A DNA stretch of 64,000 bases from Stenopsyche tienmushanensis. Taxonomy: Eukaryota > Arthropoda > Insecta > Trichoptera > Stenopsychidae. The notes under the pieces were generated by a model, which saw nothing but the letters and a program-made list of their open reading frames with translations, did no database searches and was not told the DNA's origin. The translations under genes and the position numbers were made by a program. Of the stretch, positions 55,713-64,000 are shown one piece after another (the first letter of the stretch is position 1; every line of letters starts with the position of its first letter). The stretch covers positions 682,001 through 746,000 of the forward strand of contig WACJ01000099.1 in the NCBI GenBank assembly GCA_008973525.1, in the 5' to 3' direction.

Positions 55713-56183
55713 GTAAGTGGTCATTCGAAGTTGAGAATGAGCGTGTCCTTACGGACATGGACAAGTTTTACTGTGCACTTTTGTTTTAAAATATAAATTG
55801 AAATAATATTTAATATTTTTAATATTTAATATTTTTAATATTTAATAATATGGAAAAAAAAGATGATGATGATGATAATTAGTAATATAGAATTGTGAAT
55901 GATAATTACGAGCAGAATGTATTTGCACTGCCAACATCAAATCAGTACAGCTAACTTCGAGATAAAATATCTGATAAAACCAAAGAAGGATTAAGATAGC
56001 ATATTTTATATATAATATGTTCAATGTTTATTGAATATATTGCAATGCATTTTCAAATAAATAATAGCATGCATAATTTAATTGGCGTGTTACGAGGGTA
56101 TGCAGGGAGCGTGTGAGAAGCCGTTGGTGCATTGTTCTTATGCAATTATTCTTTAGATATTTTTAAGGAATGTTAATGATCTA
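55713..56183. other. Gene-free stretch with simple repeats
   Basis: TTTAATATTTTTAATA repeats occur at 55805-55850 and a GAT repeat at 55861-55880. Nothing else. Confidence 0.5.
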
Positions 56184-56252
56184 CAGCAGAGCTGTCAAAC
56201 TCGCAGATCGCGGGCCGCATGCGGTCCACGACGAATATTTTTACGGCCCAAC
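56184..56252 (+). mobile_element. hAT-type terminal fragment (CAG...GGGCCGCATGCGG)
   Basis: CAGCAGAGCTGTCAAACTCG, then CAGATCGCGGGCCGCATGCG and TACGGCCCAAC has the look of the well-known hAT termini with GTGTCAAACTCGC and GCGGCCC motifs. About 70 bases are present before a Tigger-derived element takes over. Confidence 0.55.
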
Positions 56253-56880
56253 CAATAAAACACGTGCGACTTTTTTTGTGCAATTTCGAAGTTATGCGGT
56301 TTATTTTAAAGCAGTTTTTTCTAATTTTCAATCAATCAAATCATCAAAACTAACCGAAATTTGGAAAAAAATTGATTTCGTGTTTTTACATTTTTCCAAT
56401 ATTTCATTTTTAAAAATATATTCTCCAAAGGAATTTCCAAAATTTTCAACACGGTTGACATCATATCTCAAGTTTTAATTAATTTCCAACTGGGTACGAA
56501 TCTTTTCTATACAACCCTCTATTTTTTTCTACCAGATTTATGTAGAAATAATTAATAAATAAACAGTTGCCATTTTGTAATATTTTTTTGTGAGTTATAA
56601 ACTATAGTGACATCTTTATTAATTATGAATTATATTGTTGGAAAGAGAAAATTTACACAGATGCCAGATATCCTGAAAATGTTATGTATACAAGACTTAT
56701 TGTTTTTCTGGTTTTTTTCAACTTTTTTTATGCGGTTTTGGATATATTTTATATAGATATTTCAAAGTTATGCGGTTTTTAAAATCCATGGAACGCATCT
56801 TCACTTTTTCTATGTAAGTCATAGCCTTTTTTGTGCGATTTTTAATGGAACGCATCTACCGCACAAAAAAAGGTTTAAGT
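56253..56880 (+). mobile_element. Tigger-derived MITE, copy
   Basis: The start is diverged (CACGTGCGACTTTTTTTGTG, then CAATTTCGAAGTTATGCGG). Its end contains ATTTTATATAGATATTTCAA, then AGTTATGCGGTTTTTAAAAT, TTCACTTTTTCTATGTAAGT and a final CGCACAAAAAAAGG. The 102-codon frame at its start is a read-through of the element. Confidence 0.58.
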
Positions 56881-56884
56881 GTAC

Positions 56885-58742
56885 TAATAAAAAGTTTATT
56901 AATATTCGAATAATGACGCCACTCCCGAACAGTATATGAGGTATTACATAAACACAGATCAAAATCAAAGAAACACAACTCTTCAGAGCGATAAGGATGA
57001 TTCTTGTGTCTTAATTACAGAGATAAAAATGAGCTGAACCGAAAATCGAAATGGAAAAAAGGAAAAAAAAATATTAACCACGTGGAAAAAAAATATTAGC
57101 ATATCTGGGATAATTTATAACAAAATTAAAAAAAAATATGATGAAATTATTATAATTTTAATGACATTTTGTTTATTGATACATATTAATTAAATATAGA
57201 TAGCCCTGCCCCACTAAAATAAAAGTATCACTATTTACTTGCCTTAACTTCAATTGAGGTAATCTACTCATAACTCAAATTGGAATGGAGAAAATTATTT
57301 CCAAAATCTGAATTTGAACATTAAGTTTAAAATTCTGTACTTGATTATTTTTTAACTCAAAAGCTATTATTTTATTGTCCAAAATATTGACAAATTTGAA
57401 ATCAATTGCTGTAAATGGTACCTCATTTTGTATCAAATTTTGATTATTTGAGCGTTCCTATGGAAGCCTAAACAATAGACATGGAAAAATTACATAATAT
57501 AATTTGGAAAATTCTGGTAATTTTGCTAGAATTCGCGACTGAAATACAATCGAAATATTTTAAACTTTGGTTTAATTGTTAAACTTTGAGTTTGATCAAC
57601 CCCTCTGATCAACAGGTATAAGGTCGTGACGTCTGTTGATAGATAGTGGATGCTTTCAAAAATAATAAAGGCTTATTAGTTTGACCACTAGCAAAAACAA
57701 TTCTTCAGCAGTGTTAAAACGTTGTCCAAATATTTTTCTATTGGCTTGGCCAAAAATTTTAGACCTACACTCGCATCGATTCGAAATTAATTTTCAAACC
57801 AATTTTAAAGTTTGAATAAAACCACAATTCTTAGGACAGTCAATATTTGGTACGTGCTCATTTTGTTTCGAATCTCTCGGCATGATTTTCCATACAAATA
57901 TATTCGATTGATACAACCAGTTGTTTGACTTTTTATTTGTTGCTTTCTCATTTGTGCCAAAAGATTCTTCATGCGGTCTCAATCTCGTATGAGTTGTTCA
58001 AAAAATCTTTTTTTTTTTTTTTGCATAAGTTGTATCCAAATATAGTGTAGAATATGTGGATACAATTATTTCCCGATATTCGAAGTCGTTCGGAAGTTAC
58101 AGCGTTGAAAAGACCAGATTTTGGAGCGCGCGCTCGAGCGAATTGTATGCTAGTGATAATCGTATTTGAATCTTTAAACGCGTTTTTCTCAAAACATGTA
58201 TTTTACAAATTGGTTACCACAACATCTCAAAATCTATCAAACAAATTGCTTTGAAATTTGATTGACTTATTCTATATAATATTTTGTAAAAATCCTAAAT
58301 TAAAAATTAGTTAATGCTTTACAGATTAAAATGCCTTTTTGATTATTTTACTTCAAATAAGATAAACGCCCACAATCGTTTTAGTCGCGAAAATCTTTTT
58401 TTTGATGATGAATGGCTAAGGTGCAGTGTACTTCAACAGAGAGTTTTAAATTCATTTTTTGAAGTATTTATCTCTAAGAATGTCGTCCATAATTTTGGTT
58501 AAGAAATTCGTATTATTTCAATGGTTTACAGCTAAGATTCGCACTTTATAATGTAATCACTCCGTGCGAATGGAAACATATTTTTTATGGTAAAAAATAC
58601 TAGAAATCGCGACACACACAGCAGCTAGCATTTTTGAAGGATTTCAACTTATTTTTTAAATAATGGACGAAGAACGTATACGCTTTGCAAATCGCCAAGG
58701 CTCCTAATCTTCTAAATAAGCTAGAACAGTTCGCAGAAACAG
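56885..58742. other. Gene-free AT-rich stretch
   Basis: A T-run lies at 58007-58022. Two frames of about 62 codons have no recognised domain. Nothing supported. Confidence 0.4.
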
Positions 58743-58744
58743 CC

Positions 58745-59520
58745 AAAAAAACTCTATTTTACACATACACTCAAATCTCTTTTTATACGATTTCGAAGTT
58801 ATGCGGTTTTTTTAAAAAAGCATATTTTTAAAATTCATAGAGGACATATCGAGATATTTTGGATTAAATAGGAAATAAACCATCAACACCAACCGAAATT
58901 TGGAAAAAAATTATAATTACGACCACGCCTTAATTCTGGTTTAGACTTATGAAAAAAAATTTTTTTTTTTTTTTACATTTTTCCAACATTTCGACTTTTA
59001 AAATTGTATTATCCAAAGGAATTTCCAAAATTCCAACTACTTATGAATCTATAGCTATTTTAGTGATGAGGCAACATCACTCCATAATGAAATGAAATCT
59101 TTTAACGCGTTTTTCTCTAAACTTTTTTTTTCAACATATCTCAATTTTTAATTGATTAATTTACTTCAAAATGGGTTCGAATCTTTTCTATATATTTAAA
59201 GCATCAAAATGTATTTTTTAACTATTTAAAAAAAATTAAAACTGACAAAATAAGGCCAAAAAATGACTTGACTGAATTTTTTTTAAACAGTGATGATAGT
59301 TTGTAATTAAAATAATTAGTATTTCTTCAGTGGATGTCTTGCTTTTAAGATGCCAGATGTCCCTTAAATGTTTTTTCTTAATTGCCTTATTGCTTTCATG
59401 TTTTTTTATTTCAACTTTTTTTATGCGGTTTTGAATACATTTTATATAGCCGTTTCAAAGTTATGCGGCTTTCAAAATCCACGGAACGGATCTCTACTTT
59501 TTCTATGTAAGTCATAATTG
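58745..59520 (+). mobile_element. Tigger-derived MITE, the longest copy
   Basis: It starts TTTTACACATACACTCAAAT with GAAGTTATGCGG at 58794. It ends TTATATAGCCGTTTCAAAGT, then TATGCGGCTTTC and TACTTTTTCTATGTAAGTCA. Inner parts match both 48113-48480 and 48481-49050, suggesting that the latter are two halves of one longer unit. Confidence 0.6.
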
Positions 59521-61670
59521 TAAATGGCATTGGTGGTTCGCAAAACCATGTCAAAATGTTTATTTTATTTTACGTTTTACATTAAAAAACACTCCCAAAA
59601 AAGGTGTTTTTTTCCAAACATTTTTTTAAACAAGCGCTATTTTGTTACTTTTAAACAAAAGGGAATAATTGTGTGTTATATAATAGCGACACAGATTAAG
59701 AATCATTTCGACTTTTTGTTTCAGATAAGTCTGAATAAAAAAACTAATGCTGCAAACTTGCGTCAATCTTTTTTGACATGCCATTTTGATGTTTTAAAAA
59801 CGTTATAAAATATATTTTTTTTATTGTGAATTTATTTTTTTAGTATTATATAAGAGTGCTCTAATAGATCCCAAAAGTATTAATTTCATTATGCGGTGTA
59901 TTTACCGTGAAAATATTCTTAAAAATTGCCTATTTTTTGGGCCGTCAAAGTGAGTTTGTCCATAGGCGCAGAAGGTCCTCGCCTCGGACCTTAAAAATTC
60001 AGGGATCATTTTTAGGGGGTTATTATAGAAATCATGCTTGTGATGCCGAGCTTCAATTGAAAAATCATCTCGTTCTCTGCCCGGACGTCGCGCATATCGA
60101 GGGTCTAATGTCAGGATTTGTTCCAGGCTGAAAGCCCGAATGTTGCGGAGACTATCGTAGATCCTTATGATGGGGCATTTCGTTTTATTTGTTTGACATT
60201 TCGCAACAAACTGATCTGACGTGATATTCCCGGAATTTGCACAGATTTGCCATTATCTTTTCTTAAATGACGAAGACACTTCCAACAGTCTTTGGCCATT
60301 TGTCGAGGAGCGCCCACTTATATGTCAGACAATTCGTGCAGCGCCCACTTGTATATTTTTCCTGATATTTCCTGCCTCTTCTATGTTTGTACAGTGAAAT
60401 TTCTCTAATCGTAATTCGAATCCATATTTGTAATTCTGCCCGCCGCTTATTTGATACGGATGAATTTATTCAATACAATTGGATATTGGTAATAATTACA
60501 TCCCCAGAGGTAAGAGATTGATCTGAAAATAGATATATATATATTCTCTGTGGTTAGCCCTAGGAAATTATTATGGAAATTACTATTGTAACATAATAGC
60601 ATTACGGCTATCCCGATTCCTCCGCATTGAATATCAAATATATGACAGATGAGCCTTTGACGTGTGTTCGATTTTGCAGAATTATGCTTCTGGAGTGCAT
60701 CACCGTTCAGCGGCCTATTTATAACGCACTAGCCTTTCGATCGCCTATTAAATTATCTGGAACCTAATTAAGGCTATGCCAGAATAGACAAGCGATGTCA
60801 TAATTCAATACGAGTCCTCGTTTTTCATCTCCAGGATATTGAATTAACGAACGATAAAAATCTAAAAGCATACTTTGATCGAAAGCATTGAATATAGATT
60901 AAAAATATGATATTTACATAAGTTTGGACCATATTTATTTGAATGTGAGCCAAATGTCCATATGTCCGGAGGATATTTTAGCACTGAATATTTCTATGTA
61001 TGCTCTTATGAGCGTTCCATGTCGAAATTATTGAATCAACATCAATATTTACGAATGTAAAATTATTTGATGCTTTCAATATTGCAAGTCCATTTAACAT
61101 TAAGTGTTAAGCAATTTTGCCAATCTTCGCTCAGCTTCACCGCCCACGTTGAAATTATCGTTTAGTATGTTTCATAGAATATATATATATTTAATAAATA
61201 GCATCGGGATCACACAGTCCTATTTATCTTAAACTCTTTGATATAAATTGGATTTGTCTATAAAGTTGCCCAACATGTTGCACATAACGTTTCAATCTCT
61301 TTCTGAGCTCAACGTACAAGAGTGCTCATTCTGAATCATTGGAATTCGCTCGCAAATACGCGATCATCCTATCATACAGGTTAATAATTTCTTAATAAAT
61401 AATGAGTGAACTTTTTTCTACGGAATTACTTTCGCACGTACATAATATTAATAAGTTGATCGTTCAAAGCACATTAGACCAATAAAATGCTTATATGGAT
61501 GATCATGGCTTAGAAAAATATTAGGGGTAGAGGTGAACTATTATAACTAATGGCTTTCAAGCTCAAACAATCCAATAAATAAATCTGTATTTAATACTAC
61601 ACGTTTAGCCCTCGAGGGATGGTCCAATCAATTTAAAAGCATCACATCATTTTATGTTTATAAAGATTCG
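59521..61670. other. Gene-free stretch
   Basis: A 94-codon frame (59524-59808) is Lys/Phe-rich and without known domains; I take it as chance. 59950-59985 carries the TAGGCGCAGAAGG dispersed-repeat scrap. 60045-60085 and 63020-63065 share CTTCAATTGAAAAA and TCTGCCC. An (AT)n run is at 60530-60545. Confidence 0.4.
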
Positions 61671-61673
61671 ATA

Positions 61674-61768
61674 ATGAAATCGCTTTGTAAACTGATGAGA
61701 CGTCTGCAGGGTGGTCTTTTATTTTTCTGTTTGGCATATTTGTATGCAATTTCCTCACAGTCTCGTCT
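61674..61768 (+). CDS. Possible signal-peptide first exon of an unseen gene
   Basis: ATG at 61674 opens a 31-codon frame. It has a basic start (MKSLCKLMRR), a hydrophobic core (GGLLFFCLAYLYAI) and a small-residue region (SSQS), an almost textbook signal peptide. The frame is followed by TCT|GTGAGT, a strong splice donor at 61769. No continuing exon can be identified in the remaining 2.2 kb, so the rest would lie beyond the window. Chance is possible; a conserved downstream exon is needed. Confidence 0.35.
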
Positions 61769-62120
61769 GTGAGTCTGTCATCGACAGGAAACTCCGGAAG
61801 CCAATTATGCTCGATTTGTTTTAAAAATAAGTCAGAAATATTTTAAGACGACCGAGATGCTGATTCGATGAAGGTTTTCGAGGCGAGGATCCGGAGTTAT
61901 ATATTTTTAGACTTGTGGTACTCGGTAATATCTCCATTATTTCCCAATCAAGATTGAACACTCTATTCTACACAATTTAATGTTTTTCTTCTTAACACTT
62001 GGCGTTTTTCCTCTGAATCTCAATGCATTGAATAAAATGGAAGCCATAAATAAAAACTTTAAATCTCACTCTATAACATGAAAAAGGATTAAATTGATAT
62101 CTTCCATATTGTTTGTGTTA
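61769..62120. other. Gene-free stretch
   Basis: AT-rich; possible intron if the signal-peptide exon before it is real. Confidence 0.3.
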
Positions 62121-62163
62121 TTAATTTTTAAAATAAGGTAGTTTCCCTGCTGCACCCTGTATT
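62060..62163 (-). repeat. Family E terminal fragment
   Basis: On the minus strand it reads ATACAGGGTGCAGCAGGGAA, then ACTACCTTATTTTAAAAATT, AATAACACAAACAATATGGA, matching 8688-8760 and 39452-39520. Confidence 0.55.
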
Positions 62164-63130
62164 ATAAACCGATAGCATTGACTTGGTTTTCATAGCTTGT
62201 ACATGTTTATAAAAATTTGGTCGTTAACCACATCTCCTGCATAAAATCCGAGACGGATCAATTCAGAATGATATTCAATATCTGCTGTGGTCCAGCATTC
62301 AAAGACCAACTTATGAGCCGCCACTTCAACAACAGTTATTTTTATTGTTTGAGCGTTCCTACGGAAATGCAAACGACAGATGAACGATGCTGATATCATT
62401 AATATGATTCGATTAAATGAAACAAAAAACGAAATATCGATAGATTTGCATATTTCATCGGGCATAATTCAATGGTTGTTTGCTTTTCATAATGCATGCT
62501 CACGCGACACATACTATTTTCGTCCTAAATTTATATCGTATATTTTAACGGATCAAAGCATTCGCTTTTGATTACATTGTAGGAAGATCTTGAAATCGAC
62601 AATTTAATAAGGCTTTGCCCCATTAGGATCTGACATAAACACTTCAGTTTGGGATTGTTTTGACTTCGTTGATGCATTGCAGCTCGTCACTGTGTTTGGA
62701 AGATTTCTGAAATAATAAATGGCACCAGAGCACCGTTAATCAACCATATTTCATATCGCAGACAGCAAATATAATATGTATGTACGGAATGCTTGTAAAT
62801 TCTGCAACATAAGGGTATTAAATGCAGCGCTCATTAAAATAAAATCTAATCTACGTGAGTGAAATTTGATATAGTTTAGACTACTTCATTAAAGCCCTTT
62901 GCAGCCGACATGAATATATATATATATGTTTTTTTCTCGTTATAAATAAAGCGAGTATAAATTCGGGCAGACAAAAACCTATCCTATAATCAGTTTAAAG
63001 ACTGTCTTGAGCTGGAGATTCACCAAGTCAATCTTCAATTGAAAAACTAGATCTCTTTCTGCCCTGATGCCGCACAATAGTGGTATCATAATAGGAAACC
63101 GCGCTTATCGATGCCTCCGAAGAATGGGTC
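62164..63130. other. Gene-free stretch
   Basis: The minus-strand frame 62190-62465 (91 codons) has no recognised domain. (AT)n run at 62912-62926. Confidence 0.4.
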
Positions 63131-63131
63131 C

Positions 63132-63391
63132 TCTTTGAGTAGTGAGCCAATTTAAAATCATCATAAACATAAATGCTATATTTGTATGTCGCCACTTATC
63201 ATTCGTACAAATCCACTCATCTGTCAGGACCGTCGCAGTGTGTATGAAGTTTGTATATAAAAAATAAACACAATATTCGGTAATTTATCTGTTGTTGTCT
63301 CTAAACTCAACGCGCAAAACACTCTCTGTGTAAAAATCCTATTTTTTTAATCACTTGAATTCGGACACAACATTGCGTCTTATCTCTTTAA
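63132..63391 (+). repeat. Family F copy with an intact, empty insertion site
   Basis: It starts CTCTTTGAGTAGTGAGCCAA and contains CGCGCAAAACACTCTCTGTG (63311-63330). CAAAACAC at 63315-63322 is the single-copy version of the 8 bases duplicated around family A copy A1. It ends at CTTATCTCTTTAA, where a TTAA element begins. Confidence 0.7.
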
Positions 63392-64000
63392 GGGATGTTT
63401 CTACCTTGTTGGTTAAATTTTATTTTTTCTTCGCGTATCGAAAAGAACCAATGTTCGAAAAGAAATTCGCCGACGAGCTGCGTTTCGCGAATCTGAAGAG
63501 AAGAGAAACATAAAACGCGTTTTTCTCAAAACTACTTTTTCCAAGCTCATGGAAGTGCTCCCACATGCCCTAAATAAGCATTCTTTTTTAAATTTGTCAA
63601 ATACGTGTATAATAAACGTCTTCATCGTATAGACTATAATTATCCAAAAATATTTAAAAGTGTTTATTTAATCAACAAAAAACTACAAAAAATACTGATA
63701 AAAACATAACTTTTTTTTTGATTGCTCACTGTTATTTTATTTTCCAATATTTCTTCTTAATTGTAGTCTAAGCTATACGCAATATTATACGAAGTAAAAA
63801 TATGTTTAATTTTTTTACTATAAATCACTTGTTCAGGACTTAGGACTTCCATGGTGAAGAATGTCATCGCTTGGACACAAAAAAATTGTCAAATTTTAAA
63901 AATTTTTTTTTGTTCAATAAAGATCGCCTAGTCAACACTCTAAATATTAAAATTATTTAATACTTTTCCCATAAAATTTTTTTTGAAAAACCAATCACTT
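63388..64000 (+). mobile_element. TTAA-target transposon, internally deleted copy 3 (runs off the window)
   Basis: TTAA at 63388-63391, then GGGATGTTTCTACCTTGTTG, the left terminal repeat as in the hig-intron copy with one change. After about 250 bases it passes into the 3' tail: CACTTGTTCAGGACTTAGGA, CTTCCATGGTGAAGAATGTC, TTCAATAAAGATCGCC. It stops about 20 bases short of the expected right end at the window edge. The transposase region is deleted, making it a MITE-like derivative. Confidence 0.75.

Noticed and set aside
56170..56478. 102-codon frame as a gene
   Set aside because: It runs across a hAT terminus and a Tigger-derived MITE.
62190..62465. 91-codon minus-strand frame
   Set aside because: Unrecognised sequence without an acceptor or donor at sensible points.

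Overview
The window is AT-rich, repeat-loaded nuclear DNA of an arthropod, almost certainly an insect. Three things point that way: spliced genes with GT-AG introns, an ortholog of the insect synaptic protein Hikaru genki, and an insect-type adenosine deaminase-related growth factor. A dense litter of mariner, Tigger/pogo, hAT, piggyBac, TTAA-target and R1-clade fragments fits the same picture. I cannot name the order or species.

Only three loci can be supported as host genes, all on the + strand. (1) At 9.7-10.4 kb is a two-exon gene for a 115-residue single-pass membrane protein. A second 57-residue membrane ORF starts 29 bases after its stop, before a shared poly(A) signal, so the transcript looks dicistronic. 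(2) At 18.0-19.5 kb is an intronless, intact ADGF gene of 516 codons with all catalytic residues. (3) At 30.2-36.9 kb is a complete ten-exon hig gene (484 codons: signal peptide, sushi, Ig, three sushi) with a well-placed TATA box and initiator. A possible isolated signal-peptide exon lies at 61.7 kb. The three loci show no functional link to each other.

The rest is transposon debris. The most abundant element is a ~0.5-0.7 kb family, called family A here, with about 14 copies. It has hAT-like CAG termini and 8-bp target duplications. It also carries a stretch homologous to the 3' coding end of an R1-clade LINE, a separate piece of which lies at 42.9-43.3 kb. One family A copy (16462-17007) sits inside another repeat, and a related copy of that repeat at 63.3 kb keeps the empty site. 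Other material: three copies of a TTAA-flanked transposon (window start, inside a hig intron, window end), three internally deleted hAT copies, Tigger-derived elements, a piggyBac transposase remnant, mariner remnants, R1 5' pieces, inverted-repeat MITEs and a tRNA-Thr-like relic.

I found no CRISPR array, rRNA gene, operon-like cluster or convincing new multi-gene system. The chimeric family A and the dicistronic membrane-protein locus are the parts most worth following up.
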